Positions 8,950 to 18,098 of a stretch of DNA of 64,000 nucleotides are shown one piece after another (the first letter of the stretch is position 1; each line of letters opens with the position of its first letter). Source of the DNA: Leisingera sp. ANG-M7 (GTDB taxonomy: Bacteria > Pseudomonadota > Alphaproteobacteria > Rhodobacterales > Rhodobacteraceae). The notes beneath the pieces were generated by a model. The model had not been told where the DNA came from, did no database searches, and saw only the letters and a program-made list of their open reading frames with translations. The stretch spans positions 1 through 64,000 of the forward strand of contig NZ_JWLI01000021.1 of NCBI RefSeq assembly GCF_000813965.1. The letters are read 5' to 3'. A program made the translations under genes and the position numbers.

Positions 8950-9825
8950 ATGGAAATTCAGAAGGTTGGAGTGATCGGCGCGGGTCAGATGGGCAACGGG
9001 ATTGCCCATGTCATGGCGCTGGCCGGGTACGATGTCGTGCTGAATGACGTCAGCCAGCAGGCGCTGGACGGCGCGCTGAGCCTGATTCACAAGAACATGG
9101 AGCGCCAGGCCAGTAAGGGCAAGGTTTCCGAGGCTGATGTGAAGGCGGCGCTCGCGCGCATCGTGCCGTCGCTGAAGCTGGCAGACGTGGGCGCAACCGA
9201 TCTGGTGATCGAGGCGGCGACCGAGCGGGAAACCGTGAAGCAGGCCATTTTCGAGGACCTGCAGCCGCATCTGCAGCCGCATACGATCCTGACCTCAAAC
9301 ACCTCCTCGATCTCGATCACCCGGCTGGCCAGCCGCACCGACCGGCCTGAGCGGTTCATGGGCTTCCATTTCATGAACCCGGTTCCGGTGATGCAGCTGG
9401 TGGAGCTGATCCGCGGCATCGCCACCGATGAGCCGACCTTCAAGGCGTGCCAGGACGTGGTGGCGCGGCTTGGCAAAACCTCCGCCAGCGCAGAGGATTT
9501 CCCGGCCTTCATCGTCAACCGCATCCTGATGCCGATGATCAACGAGGCGGTTTATACGCTGTATGAGGGCGTTGGATCGGTGAAGTCGATCGATGAATCG
9601 ATGAAACTGGGCGCCAACCACCCGATGGGGCCGCTGGAGCTGGCGGATTTCATTGGTCTGGACACCTGTTTGGCGATCATGAATGTGCTGCACGACGGGC
9701 TGGCTGACACCAAATACCGCCCCTGCCCGCTCTTGACCAAATACGTCGAGGCCGGCTGGCTGGGCCGCAAAACCCAGCGCGGGTTCTATGACTACCGCGG
9801 CGAGGTGCCGGTCCCGACCCGGTAG
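8950..9825 (+). CDS. hbd: 3-hydroxybutyryl-CoA dehydrogenase
   Basis: This 291-residue NAD(P)-dependent enzyme interconverts 3-hydroxybutyryl-CoA and acetoacetyl-CoA in butanoate and polyhydroxybutyrate metabolism and feeds the ethylmalonyl-CoA pathway. It shows the Rossmann motif GAGQMG (10-15), the conserved NTSSISIT segment with Ser119, and the catalytic His140 in GFHFMNPVPVM. The C-terminal helical dimer domain contains NHPMGPLELADFIGLD. The length is typical of the single-function bacterial enzyme, not the fused beta-oxidation protein. The ATG follows a CAGGAG ribosome site. A terminator follows. Confidence 0.95.
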   Translation: MEIQKVGVIGAGQMGNGIAHVMALAGYDVVLNDVSQQALDGALSLIHKNMERQASKGKVSEADVKAALARIVPSLKLADVGATDLVIEAATERETVKQAIFEDLQPHLQPHTILTSNTSSISITRLASRTDRPERFMGFHFMNPVPVMQLVELIRGIATDEPTFKACQDVVARLGKTSASAEDFPAFIVNRILMPMINEAVYTLYEGVGSVKSIDESMKLGANHPMGPLELADFIGLDTCLAIMNVLHDGLADTKYRPCPLLTKYVEAGWLGRKTQRGFYDYRGEVPVPTR

Positions 9826-9844
9826 TCAGCCTGGACTGAACAAG

Positions 9845-9869
9845 AAAGCGCCCCCGCGGGGCGCTTTTT
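9845..9869 (+). terminator. Rho-independent terminator of hbd
   Basis: A 10-bp perfect stem (9845-9854 with 9858-9867) has a 3-base loop, and its last bases run into TTTTT (9865-9869). The convergent acyltransferase gene ends at 9897, so the hairpin may serve both strands. Confidence 0.9.
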
Positions 9870-9896
9870 CGTTTCCAGCGGTATGATCAGGCGGGC

Positions 9897-10793
9897 TCAG
9901 CCCTGCTTGCCGAGGCTCAGGGTGTGCTCGCGCAGCCAGGCCATGAAACCGCGCGGATCGGTTTGCAGCTGCGCCATCTGCTCGTCGGTCAGCGGCTTGC
10001 CGACCACCGGTGCCTGCGGCTTGTTGCAGGAGCGGACGATTTCATGCAGCAGCAGGCCCTGGCGCAGGATCGGGGAGATCTGGCAGGCGATCTGGTACCA
10101 GCGCGAGTTCGAGCCGGGATAAAAGATCGGCACCACCCGGGCTCCTGAGCGGCGGATCAGCTGGGCGGTGAAGACGTTCCATTCGCGCTCGACCGCAGGG
10201 CCAAACCAGCTGTCGGACGACATCACCACACCCGAAGGGAACAGGGCCACGGCGCCGCCCTCCTTGAGGTAGGCCATGGTTTTGGCCCGCATATCGACCA
10301 TCTTACGCTGTGCTTCGGGGTCATGCGGGAAGGGCACCGGGATCATGAAGGAGGTCGCGGCCTCATCCAGGCCGGTCAGCACCGAACGGGTCAGAATGCG
10401 GTAGTCGGTGCGGCGGCGGCCGATCAGGTCGGCAAAGATCATGCCGTCCACCATCCCGTGCGGATGGTTGGCGACAATCACCACCGGGCCGTCTGCAGGA
10501 ATGTTGTCGATCTGCTCCTGCGGGGTCTGCAGGTCGATGCCCATGGTGTTGAGCGCGCCGCGCCAGAACTTCTGGCCGCGGTATTCTGCGTTGTTCTTCT
10601 CGAACTTGTTGACCATGCGCAGGATCGTCAACTTGCCGGTCAGCCATTCGATGGTCTTGATCGCCAGCGAGGTCCAGCGGTCGTCAAAGGAGTTGGCATA
10701 CGTCAGCGTGCGGCGGTCATAGACCTCGCCCGTTGTCTGCTCAGCGGTGTCCGGCGCGATGCCGGTCTTCCTGTCTTGTGCGGTGTCCGCCAA
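9897..10793 (-). CDS. Lysophospholipid acyltransferase family protein (PlsC-like)
   Basis: A 298-residue acyltransferase-like protein. The active-site block is NHPHGMVDG (109-117), the NHPxGxxDG variant of the PlsC motif. It is followed by FPSGVVMSSDSW and VPIFYPGSNSRWYQI. The likely reaction is transfer of an acyl chain to a lysolipid at the inner membrane. The exact acceptor, glycerophospholipid or ornithine lipid, is uncertain. I favour the TTG start at 10793, which has a GGGAAG ribosome site and does not overlap ptsH. The upstream in-frame codons run through ptsH and are unlikely to be used. It lies 34 bases after ptsH on the same strand and may be the last gene of that operon. Confidence 0.85.
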   Translation of the reverse strand: MADTAQDRKTGIAPDTAEQTTGEVYDRRTLTYANSFDDRWTSLAIKTIEWLTGKLTILRMVNKFEKNNAEYRGQKFWRGALNTMGIDLQTPQEQIDNIPADGPVVIVANHPHGMVDGMIFADLIGRRRTDYRILTRSVLTGLDEAATSFMIPVPFPHDPEAQRKMVDMRAKTMAYLKEGGAVALFPSGVVMSSDSWFGPAVEREWNVFTAQLIRRSGARVVPIFYPGSNSRWYQIACQISPILRQGLLLHEIVRSCNKPQAPVVGKPLTDEQMAQLQTDPRGFMAWLREHTLSLGKQG

Positions 10794-10827
10794 TGTGCTT
10801 CTTCCCGTTCCGCCGCCGGCGCGGGGC

Positions 10828-11097
10828 CTAGTAGCCCTCGCCGAACTTGTCGGCCACCAGAGCCTCCAGCGCATGCGCAAGCGCGTCAGCATCGGGCCCC
10901 GAAGTCTCGACGTCAATAGTCGTTCCTTTCGAGGCTGCCAACATCAAAAGGCCCATAATACTGTCGCCGGAGGCCGACATTCCGTCCTTCAGCACCTCTG
11001 CCGTGGCGTCAAACGCTTCGACCACCTCCACCAGTTTGGCGGAGGCGCGGGCGTGCAGCCCTTTTTCATTGATGATTTTCAGCGTCTTCAGAGCCAT
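10828..11097 (-). CDS. ptsH: HPr phosphocarrier protein (PTS)
   Basis: An 89-residue HPr with the phosphorylated histidine at position 15 in GLHARASAK and the regulatory serine at 46 in GDSIMGLLML, the target of HPr kinase. In alphaproteobacteria HPr belongs to a sugar-independent regulatory PTS, taking phosphate from EI-Ntr and passing it to EIIA proteins. The gene directly abuts manX and shares the locus with hprK. No EI, EIIB or EIIC gene is present, so its role here is regulatory, not sugar uptake. Confidence 0.96.
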   Translation of the reverse strand: MALKTLKIINEKGLHARASAKLVEVVEAFDATAEVLKDGMSASGDSIMGLLMLAASKGTTIDVETSGPDADALAHALEALVADKFGEGY

Positions 11098-11505
11098 TTA
11101 ATGTGCCTGCTCCCCGTCAGGGTTTACGTTCTGGGCGTTTATGTATTTACGCCCGGCCTCCATCGCCTGCCGTACCGCATCGGCAACCGGAAGGTGGCGG
11201 GATTTTGCCAGTTTGATCAGCATCGGAAGGTTGGCGCCGTAAAGGATCCGGCGGTCCGCGGGTGCGCAGGCCTTGAGGCTGAGGTTGGAGGGCGAGCCGC
11301 CGAAGAGGTCGGTTACCACCACAACGCCGCCGCCGCTGTCCACCTTGTTGGCCGCCGCGCAGATCTCGTCCTGCTTGGCGGCGCGGTCATCCTCCGGGCC
11401 GATGGCGATGGCCATCAGGCTGGGCTGCGGACCCACAACGTGTTCCACCGCGGCAAGGTATTCCCTTGCCAGTCCGCCATGCGCTACGATCACTATCCCG
11501 ATCAA
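11098..11505 (-). CDS. manX: PTS EIIA component, mannose/fructose family
   Basis: A 135-residue EIIA-Man domain protein. His9 in IVAHGGLA is the phosphorylation site. The family core VVVVTDLFGGSPSNLS lies near the middle, and the C-terminal region is a short helical tail. It receives phosphate from HPr, and because the EIIB and EIIC partners are absent it probably acts as a sensor arm of the regulatory PTS. It starts with TTG after a GAGAGG site. It lies 9 bases after rapZ and its stop directly adjoins the ptsH start. Confidence 0.93.
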   Translation of the reverse strand: MIGIVIVAHGGLAREYLAAVEHVVGPQPSLMAIAIGPEDDRAAKQDEICAAANKVDSGGGVVVVTDLFGGSPSNLSLKACAPADRRILYGANLPMLIKLAKSRHLPVADAVRQAMEAGRKYINAQNVNPDGEQAH

Positions 11506-11514
11506 CCCGGCCTC

Positions 11515-12393
11515 TCACTTCTTTTGCTGGCCTTGCAGCTCGCGGTGTCTAATTGACACTTGCAGGCCGTCCTCTGCAAGGGCCTTGGCCAGGGTTTCCG
11601 CCATTGTGACCGACCGGTGCTGGCCGCCGGTGCAGCCGAAGGCGATGGAGAGATGCGATTTCCCCTCTTCCCGGTAGGCCGGCAGCAGCAGCCGCGTGAG
11701 GTCCAGCACTCGGTCGAAGAACGGCTGGAACCGGAGGTCGGCGCGGACATATTCCTGCACCGCCGGATCCTGGCCATTGAGCGCCCGCAGGCCGGGATCC
11801 CAATAGGGATTGGCCAGGAAGCGGCAGTCGAACACCATGTCGATCCCGTGCGGCATGCCGCGCTTGTAGGAGAAGCTTTGCACCGACAGCGCCAGCGTGC
11901 GCCCGCCCGGGGCAAACCAGCGCTCGATCTCGGCCTTCAGCTGGTGGACGTTCATGTCCGAGGTCTCAAGCAGGATGTCAGCCCGGTCGCGGATCGGCGC
12001 CATCAGGTCCAATTCGCGGCGCACCCCCTCGCCCGGGGATTCCGCCGGTGCCAGCGGGTGGCGGCGGCGGGTTTCAGAATAGCGGCGCAGGAGCACGTCC
12101 GGGTGGGCGTCGAGGTAGAGCACGGTCAGTTCCAGCTCGCGGCGGCCGGACAGCATGTCGATCACATCCAAGAGCGCGCGCGGCGAGAAGTCCCGGTTGC
12201 GGCTGTCCAGCCCCAGCGCCATCGGGCGCGGTGCGGCCGCGGCGTCGAACAGGCCCGGCAGCAGCCGCAGCGGCAGGTTGTCGATCGCCTCGAACCCGAG
12301 ATCCTCCAGCACATTGATCGCGGTGGTGCGGCCCGCACCGGAGGGGCCGGTGACCAGCACCGCCGGGACCGCCTTTTGGTTCTGTTCAGGCAT
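11515..12393 (-). CDS. rapZ: RNase adapter protein RapZ (YvcJ family nucleotide-binding protein)
   Basis: A 292-residue P-loop protein with Walker [10 protein letters not shown] at 16-24 and the highly conserved C-terminal [10 protein letters not shown] segment. In E. coli RapZ guides RNase E to a small RNA controlling glucosamine-6-phosphate synthase. In alphaproteobacteria the gene is fixed in this PTS locus and its RNA role is unproven. It overlaps the end of hprK by 8 bases, which points to translational coupling. Confidence 0.93.
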   Translation of the reverse strand: MPEQNQKAVPAVLVTGPSGAGRTTAINVLEDLGFEAIDNLPLRLLPGLFDAAAAPRPMALGLDSRNRDFSPRALLDVIDMLSGRRELELTVLYLDAHPDVLLRRYSETRRRHPLAPAESPGEGVRRELDLMAPIRDRADILLETSDMNVHQLKAEIERWFAPGGRTLALSVQSFSYKRGMPHGIDMVFDCRFLANPYWDPGLRALNGQDPAVQEYVRADLRFQPFFDRVLDLTRLLLPAYREEGKSHLSIAFGCTGGQHRSVTMAETLAKALAEDGLQVSIRHRELQGQQKK

Positions 12394-12823
12394 CCGGGTC
12401 CAGCGCCCCGCATCTGAGGTATTGCATCAGCGCCGGGGCAAAATGGGCACCATCAACCCGTTTCACACGCGCCACCTCCTGCCCAAGAAGCAGGGTGGTG
12501 TGGCGCACCGGCAGGCGCTCAGTCTCCGCCTCGTCCAGGTCCACCAACGCCGTCACCGGTACCGGGCTGCGGATCTGCGCCTGCAGTAGACCCATGTAGC
12601 GGGCCTCTATCAAGCCGCGGATCGGCTCCGGCGCGCTAGCGACAAGTTCCCCGTCCAGAAGCTGCACCAGCACCCGGTCGTCGGCCACCAGCTGGGCGCC
12701 GAAAGCCATCAGCTGCAGCGCCAGCGCGGATTTGCCCTGGCCGGAGGTGCCGGTGATCAAAAGCCCCCGTCCCTCCAGCGCAACGCAGGAGGCATGCAGG
12801 ATGAGGCTTTGTGTTTCAGACAT
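12386..12823 (-). CDS. hprK: HPr kinase/phosphorylase, short alphaproteobacterial form
   Basis: A 145-residue protein corresponding only to the C-terminal catalytic domain of HprK. The P-loop GTSGQGKS lies at 25-32 and the phosphorylation-site segment VADDRVLV near 46-54. The N-terminal domain of about 130 residues present in Firmicutes is missing, which is normal in alphaproteobacteria and not a truncation. The protein phosphorylates or dephosphorylates Ser46 of HPr, linking metabolic state to ChvIG and the PTS. It lies directly after chvG and overlaps rapZ. Confidence 0.92.
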   Translation of the reverse strand: MSETQSLILHASCVALEGRGLLITGTSGQGKSALALQLMAFGAQLVADDRVLVQLLDGELVASAPEPIRGLIEARYMGLLQAQIRSPVPVTALVDLDEAETERLPVRHTTLLLGQEVARVKRVDGAHFAPALMQYLRCGALDPDA

Positions 12824-12837
12824 GGGCTAAACCGGCT

Positions 12838-14544
12838 TCAGACAGGCAAGCCTACCACAAATCGCGCGCCAAGCGGCTCAGAAGTGACGTCCGCCTCGGT
12901 CGGACGGATGTTTTCAGCCCAGATTACGCCGCCATGTGCCTCGACGATCTGCTTGGAGATCGCCAGGCCAAGGCCGGAGTTATTGCCGAAATGCTCCACC
13001 GGGCGCTGCGAGTAGAAGCGTTTGAAGATCTTGGAAAGTGCCTGATCGGGGATGCCGGGGCCGGTGTCTTCGACAACAATCAGCACCCGGTTGGCGCGCC
13101 GGCGCGCCCAGACGCGGATGGCGTCGCCTTCCTCGCAGAAGGAGATCGCGTTGGTGATCAGGTTGACAAAGACCTGAGCCAGACGCGCCTCCAGACCCTG
13201 CAGCAGAACCGGCTGGGCAGGCAGATCGGTGATGTAGTCGATGCCCTTGGCGCGGGCGTCCTCGCCCAGGTACTGATTGAGGTTGCCGAGCATGGCCAGA
13301 AGGTCGAACTCTTCCTCTTCCTCCTTGACCAGTTCAGCATCCAGACGCGAAGCGTTGGAGATGTCGCTGACCAGCCGGTCAAGGCGGCGCACGTCGTGTT
13401 CGATCACCTCCAGCAGCTTTTGCCGCTGGTCGTCGCGTTTGACCATGCGCAGGGTGCCAACCGCGGATTGCAGGCTGGCGAGCGGGTTCTTGATCTCATG
13501 CGCCACATCCGCGGCGAACTGTTCGTTGCTGTCAATACGGGAGTAGAGCGCCTTGACCATGCCGCGCAGGGCCCGGCTGAGGCGGCCGATCTCATCGGGG
13601 CGGGCGGACAGGTCCGGGATCCGGATCCGGCCCGGGTTGGATTTACGGCTGCCGCGGTCGCGGCCCAGTTCAGCGGCCTCTGCCAGATCAGCCAGCGGAT
13701 TCGCGATGGTCGAGGCCAGCACCAGGCTGAGGCCGACAGAGACCAGGAGCGCCACGATGAACATCTGCAGCACCCGCTCCTGCTCGCTGCGCACAAGCGC
13801 GTCCACCTCGCCGGTGGGCGACGCCAGGGCGATCACCCCCACGGCGGTGCCATTATGCATGATCGGCGTGGCAGCGGAGATCACCCGGCTGCCGCTGGTG
13901 TCCACCACGGTTTCAACGCCGGTGCCGCCGTTCATCGCCCGGTCCACCAGCCCGCCGAGACGATCCTCCAGCGCCGGGCCGGAAACCGCCGCCTGCTGCT
14001 CGGCCCCGCCGGCAAGCCCCCAAAGCCTGGACAGCGCATCGCTGATCAGGGTGCGGCGCTCGCCGCTGTCATTCAAGACGTTCAGCGCGTCGCTGCGGTC
14101 TACGCCCTTGATGCTGGAAATCAGATTGCCGGTGGTGTCGAAGACAAAGGCCTCAACGCCGCCGCGCAGGCTGAGACGAGCCAGCGTGTCCTCGACCTGA
14201 ATGCCGTCACCAGCGGCAAAGCTGACGGCACCTGCGGCAGGCATCTCTGCCTCGAACACGTCGGCGGCCAGCATCGCCTCGGACACCAGGGCGCCAGCGC
14301 GCTGCTGCACGAGGCTGTGGCGCGTGGAATTCAGGTACAGGATGCCCGCAACCATGATGGTCAGCGCGATCAGGTTGAAGGTGATGATCCTGCGGGTCAG
14401 CGGCGAACCCTTGAGCGGCAGGAACCCGCGGCGGGCACGCTTGACCTGCATCTCCCGCGTGACCGACTGGTCCGGGGTGACCCAGTCCTCGCCCAAGACC
14501 ACATCGCCATCCTGCTGGCGTTGCATAACACTGGTATCGCGCAT
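12838..14544 (-). CDS. chvG: Sensor histidine kinase ChvG
   Basis: A 568-residue membrane kinase, partner of ChvI. Two transmembrane helices (about 53-71 and 260-280) frame a periplasmic sensor domain of about 190 residues. HAMP, the phospho-acceptor helix FAADVAHEIKNPLASL (His349) and the HATPase domain with DTGPGIP and GLGLAISKQIVEAHGG follow. ChvG-ChvI responds to acid or cell-envelope signals in rhizobia and Caulobacter and controls envelope and central-carbon genes. The ATG at 14544 has an AGGGGAG ribosome site; a GTG nine codons upstream is less likely. It lies 50 bases after chvI. Confidence 0.94.
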   Translation of the reverse strand: MRDTSVMQRQQDGDVVLGEDWVTPDQSVTREMQVKRARRGFLPLKGSPLTRRIITFNLIALTIMVAGILYLNSTRHSLVQQRAGALVSEAMLAADVFEAEMPAAGAVSFAAGDGIQVEDTLARLSLRGGVEAFVFDTTGNLISSIKGVDRSDALNVLNDSGERRTLISDALSRLWGLAGGAEQQAAVSGPALEDRLGGLVDRAMNGGTGVETVVDTSGSRVISAATPIMHNGTAVGVIALASPTGEVDALVRSEQERVLQMFIVALLVSVGLSLVLASTIANPLADLAEAAELGRDRGSRKSNPGRIRIPDLSARPDEIGRLSRALRGMVKALYSRIDSNEQFAADVAHEIKNPLASLQSAVGTLRMVKRDDQRQKLLEVIEHDVRRLDRLVSDISNASRLDAELVKEEEEEFDLLAMLGNLNQYLGEDARAKGIDYITDLPAQPVLLQGLEARLAQVFVNLITNAISFCEEGDAIRVWARRRANRVLIVVEDTGPGIPDQALSKIFKRFYSQRPVEHFGNNSGLGLAISKQIVEAHGGVIWAENIRPTEADVTSEPLGARFVVGLPV

Positions 14545-14594
14545 CCGCGCCACTCCCCTGGCCGGGGGCACAAGGCCCCGCTTGGATAGGCCGC

Positions 14595-15299
14595 TTATTC
14601 TTCGTTGTACCGGTAACCGATACCATAGAGGGTTTCGATCGCCGCGAAATCCGAATCCGCGCTGCGCATCTTCTTGCGCAGGCGTTTGATGTGGCTGTCG
14701 ATGGTGCGGTCGTCCACATAAACCTGGTCATCATAGGCGACATCCATCAGTTGGTCGCGGCTTTTGACGAAGCCGGGCCGCTGGGCCAGCGCCTGCAGCA
14801 GCAGGAATTCGGTCACCGTCAGCGAGACGTCCTTGCCCTTCCAGCTGACCGCGTGGCGCAGCGGATCCATCCGCAGATTGCCGCGTTCCATCACCTTTGC
14901 CTCCGGCGAAGCGGTGCCCTCGGCGTCGCTGCTGATTGCTTCCTGCCGGCGCAGCAGCGCCCGGATGCGTTCCACCAGCAGGCGCTGCGAAAACGGCTTC
15001 TTGACGTAGTCGTCGGCGCCCATACGCAGGCCCAGAACCTCGTCGATCTCATCATCCTTGGAGGTGAGGAAGATCACCGGCATCTGGGATTTTTGGCGCA
15101 GCCGCTGCAGCAGGTCCATGCCATCCATGCGCGGCATCTTGATATCCAGCACCGCCATATCCGGAAGCTTCTTATTGAAAGCATCCAGAGCGGCCTGGCC
15201 GTCATTATAAGTTTCGACCTCAAAGCCCTCGGCCTCAAGCGTCATGGAAACGGATGTCAGGATGTTCCTGTCATCGTCAACCAAAGCAATCTTCGACAT
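14595..15299 (-). CDS. chvI: Response regulator ChvI (OmpR family)
   Basis: A 234-residue regulator. The receiver domain has the acidic cluster Asp8-10, phospho-acceptor Asp52, the FLTSK threonine near 79 and a Lys near 101. The C-terminal winged helix includes [17 protein letters not shown] and the recognition helix [13 protein letters not shown]. It is phosphorylated by ChvG. Its gene heads the chvI-chvG-hprK-rapZ-manX-ptsH operon and diverges from pckA, a known ChvI-controlled gene in rhizobia. The intergenic repeats are possible binding sites. Confidence 0.95.
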   Translation of the reverse strand: MSKIALVDDDRNILTSVSMTLEAEGFEVETYNDGQAALDAFNKKLPDMAVLDIKMPRMDGMDLLQRLRQKSQMPVIFLTSKDDEIDEVLGLRMGADDYVKKPFSQRLLVERIRALLRRQEAISSDAEGTASPEAKVMERGNLRMDPLRHAVSWKGKDVSLTVTEFLLLQALAQRPGFVKSRDQLMDVAYDDQVYVDDRTIDSHIKRLRKKMRSADSDFAAIETLYGIGYRYNEE

Positions 15300-15640
15300 C
15301 GGAATTGCCCCTAATCTGCTCTGTTATGTTTTGTTTTTACCATGTTCATCGCCGTTCTGGTGCGCCGAATCAATCCCATTTGAAGAATCGGGACGATCTT
15401 TGGACACAATTGGGGCAAAAATACCTTAGCGTTCGCTGAACAGACGGGCACTTGCCGCGGTGCAGAACAATGGTTGCGCTAAACATCGCCTTGATGGCGC
15501 TAACTGGTTGAAACCGGCCTGTTCACCGCCCAAAACGCCATGTTAAGACCGCGCCACCGGCAGCGATGCCGTTTCTATTGCCCCACTGGCGCAGCCGCGC
15601 AGCCTGCGTGCCGCCCGCGCCGCCACAGGAGAAAAAACGC
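15300..15640. promoter_or_regulatory. chvI-pckA divergent control region with repeated CGCTAA elements
   Basis: These 341 bases hold no gene. Two copies of the heptamer GCGCTAA lie at 15476-15482 and 15497-15503, 21 bp apart start to start, which is two helical turns. An inverted hexamer TTAGCG lies at 15426-15431, followed by GTTCGCTGAAC at 15431-15441. Evenly spaced direct repeats are what an OmpR-type regulator such as ChvI would bind; that link is inference. The pckA ribosome site AGGAG is at 15627-15631. Confidence 0.45.
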
Positions 15641-17239
15641 ATGACATCTGGACGGGTTAACCCGCAATTCCGCCTCGAGGATCAGGGCATCGAGGGTCTG
15701 GGCAATGTCTATTACAACTTCATGGAGCCTGCGCTGATTGAAGCTGCGCTGAAGCGCGGCGAAGGCACGCTGGGCAATGGCGGCGCCTTCCTGGTCACCA
15801 CCGGCAAATTCACCGGCCGTTCGCCTAAGGATAAACATGTCGTGAAAACCGACAGCGTGCGCGACACCATCTGGTGGGACAACAACGCCGCGATGAGCGC
15901 CGAGGGCTTCGATGCGCTCTATGCCGACATGCTGGAGCACATGAAGGGCAAGGACTACTACGTCCAGGACCTGGTGGGCGGTGCCGACCCGGCGCATGCG
16001 ATCAACGTCCGCATGGTCACCGAGCTGGCCTGGCACAACCTGTTCATCCGCACCATGCTGCGCCGTCCCGACCGTGAAGACCTGGATGATTTCATCGCCG
16101 ATTTCACTGTCATCAACTGCCCGAGCTTCCAGGCCGACCCCAAGAAGCACGACTGCCGTTCCGAGACCATCATCGCGATGAACTTCGACAAGAAGATGAT
16201 CCTGATCGGCGGCACCGAATACGCGGGCGAAAACAAGAAATCGGTGTTCACCCTGCTGAACTACCTGCTGCCGGAAAAAGGCATCATGCCGATGCACTGC
16301 TCCGCCAACCACGCCAAGGGCAACCCGGTGGACACCGCCGTGTTCTTTGGCCTGTCGGGCACCGGCAAGACCACCCTCTCCGCGGACCCGGACCGCGTCC
16401 TGATCGGCGACGACGAGCACGGCTGGGCCGACAACGGCACCTTCAACTTTGAAGGCGGCTGCTATGCCAAGACCATCAACCTGAATGCCGAGGCAGAGCC
16501 GGAAATCTACGCCACCACCTCCAAGTTCGGCACCGTGATCGAAAACATGGTGTTCGACCCGGAGACAAAGGAGCTGGATTTCAACGACGACAGCCTGACC
16601 GCCAACATGCGCTGTGCCTACCCGCTGCATTACATCTCCAATGCATCGTCCAGCGCCCGCGGCGGCCACCCGAAGAACATCATCATGCTGACCTGCGATG
16701 CCTTCGGCGTACTGCCTCCGATCGCACGGCTGACCCCGGCGCAGGCGATGTACCACTTCCTGTCCGGTTTCACCTCCAAGGTGGCAGGCACCGAGCGCGG
16801 CGTGACCGAGCCGGAGCCGACCTTCTCCACCTGCTTTGGCGCGCCGTTCATGCCGCGCCGCCCGGAGGTTTACGGCAACCTGCTGCGCGAGAAGATCGCC
16901 CAGCACGGCGCCACCTGCTGGCTGGTGAACACCGGCTGGACCGGCGGCGCCTATGGCACCGGCTCGCGCATGCCGATCAAGGCAACCCGCGCGCTGCTGA
17001 CTGCTGCGCTGGACGGCTCGCTGGCAGACGCAGATTTCCGCAAGGACGCGAACTTCGGCTTTGACGTGCCGGTCAACGTGCCGGGCGTGCCGGAACTGCT
17101 GCTGGATCCGCGCCGCACCTGGGACGACAAGTCGGCCTATGACGCGCAGGCGGCCAAGCTGGTGCAGATGTTCTCTGACAACTTTGAGCAGTACCTGCCG
17201 TTCATCGATGAGGACGTGAAGGCCGCAGCCATCGGCTGA
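15641..17239 (+). CDS. pckA: Phosphoenolpyruvate carboxykinase (ATP)
   Basis: This 532-residue cytoplasmic enzyme converts oxaloacetate and ATP to phosphoenolpyruvate and CO2, the entry step of gluconeogenesis. It shows the PEPCK-specific segment CSANHAKG near 220, the P-loop GLSGTGKTT at 237-245, the metal-binding IGDDEHGW at 255-262 and the adenine-loop region near [13 protein letters not shown] chose the ATG at 15641 because of its AGGAG ribosome site; an upstream start at 15566 would add 25 unlikely residues. It is divergent from chvI, as in other alphaproteobacteria, and ends at a strong terminator. Confidence 0.97.
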   Translation: MTSGRVNPQFRLEDQGIEGLGNVYYNFMEPALIEAALKRGEGTLGNGGAFLVTTGKFTGRSPKDKHVVKTDSVRDTIWWDNNAAMSAEGFDALYADMLEHMKGKDYYVQDLVGGADPAHAINVRMVTELAWHNLFIRTMLRRPDREDLDDFIADFTVINCPSFQADPKKHDCRSETIIAMNFDKKMILIGGTEYAGENKKSVFTLLNYLLPEKGIMPMHCSANHAKGNPVDTAVFFGLSGTGKTTLSADPDRVLIGDDEHGWADNGTFNFEGGCYAKTINLNAEAEPEIYATTSKFGTVIENMVFDPETKELDFNDDSLTANMRCAYPLHYISNASSSARGGHPKNIIMLTCDAFGVLPPIARLTPAQAMYHFLSGFTSKVAGTERGVTEPEPTFSTCFGAPFMPRRPEVYGNLLREKIAQHGATCWLVNTGWTGGAYGTGSRMPIKATRALLTAALDGSLADADFRKDANFGFDVPVNVPGVPELLLDPRRTWDDKSAYDAQAAKLVQMFSDNFEQYLPFIDEDVKAAAIG

Positions 17240-17265
17240 TGCTTCGCAAATTCCTCTGAGTAAAG

Positions 17266-17293
17266 AAAACCCCGGCCTTCCGCCGGGGTTTTT
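17266..17293 (+). terminator. Rho-independent terminator of pckA
   Basis: A 10-bp stem (17266-17275 aaaaccccgg with 17283-17292) and a 7-base loop end in TTTTT. It lies 27 bases past the pckA stop. Confidence 0.9.
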
Positions 17294-17414
17294 CATTTGG
17301 GGAAATAAAATTTCACAGAAACCTTTTCTTAACCCTTTCCTCCGCAAATTTTCCGCAATCACAGCTTTGCGGCTGTTCAATCCAGATTTGCGCCACATCC
17401 AGGGAGGGGCGAGA

Positions 17415-18098
17415 ATGAGCAACGAGGCATTGACGGTCTTCAACAGCATTTTCAGTTCCGGCAGCGCCTTTGTGTACCGCTGTGCCAATGACGAAAATTT
17501 CACGATGCAGTTCATGGCCGGGCAGGTCGAGAAGCTGTGCGGATGCCCGAAATCGGACATACTTGGAAATTCGAAAGTGTCATATGTCGGCCTAACCCAT
17601 GCCGATGACATTGACCGCGTCTTTGCCGACGTGGACGCAGCTATCGAAGCCGGAGAAAATTGGGACGTTGCCTACCGGCTGCAGCGGCCTGACGGCTCAG
17701 CCGCATGGGTCCGCGAGCGTGGCAACGCAGTCTACGACGACAGTGGCGAGATGGTATTTCTGGAAGGGCTGGTGGTGGATGCCTCGGCCGAAGTCAGCTT
17801 GCGCAAGGAGCTGGAAGTCACCCTGCAGAAGACAGAAGCAGACAATGCCGAAATCCTGAAACTGGCAGAGAACATCCTGCGGTCGGTGCAGAAGCTTTCG
17901 ATCCTGGCGATCAACGCGGGGATCGAGGCGGCGCGGGCAGGTAAGGCCGGCCACGGGTTTGCCTTTTTGGCACGTGAAATCAAAGCACTGGCAGACGAGA
18001 ACAACGCCTGGGCAAACCGGATCACCGATCAGATGGCGGGCCGCGACAGCGCGGCCCGGGAAAAGATCATGCGCCCGGAGGAAGGGGATCAGGCCTGA
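17415..18098 (+). CDS. Soluble PAS protein with a truncated chemoreceptor signalling tip
   Basis: A 227-residue protein with no membrane segment. Residues about 10-130 form a PAS fold with the PAC-like end RLQRPDGSAAWVRERGNAVYD. A short helix follows, then residues about 165-212 with LAINAGIEAARAGKAGHGFAFLAREIKALADE, the hairpin tip of methyl-accepting chemotaxis proteins that contacts CheA and CheW. The long methylation helices of a full receptor are missing. It may feed a cytosolic redox or energy signal into a chemotaxis array. The ATG has an AGGGAGGGG ribosome site. It converges on dgt and overlaps it by 10 bases. Confidence 0.85.
   Translation: MSNEALTVFNSIFSSGSAFVYRCANDENFTMQFMAGQVEKLCGCPKSDILGNSKVSYVGLTHADDIDRVFADVDAAIEAGENWDVAYRLQRPDGSAAWVRERGNAVYDDSGEMVFLEGLVVDASAEVSLRKELEVTLQKTEADNAEILKLAENILRSVQKLSILAINAGIEAARAGKAGHGFAFLAREIKALADENNAWANRITDQMAGRDSAAREKIMRPEEGDQA

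Noticed and set aside
12386-12823. hprK read as a truncated gene
   Set aside because: The short C-terminal form is the normal alphaproteobacterial version and the catalytic P-loop is intact.
15575-17611. A minus-strand open frame of about 678 codons opposite pckA
   Set aside because: It is antisense to pckA, with the Val/Gly/His-rich composition typical of a GC-rich shadow frame.
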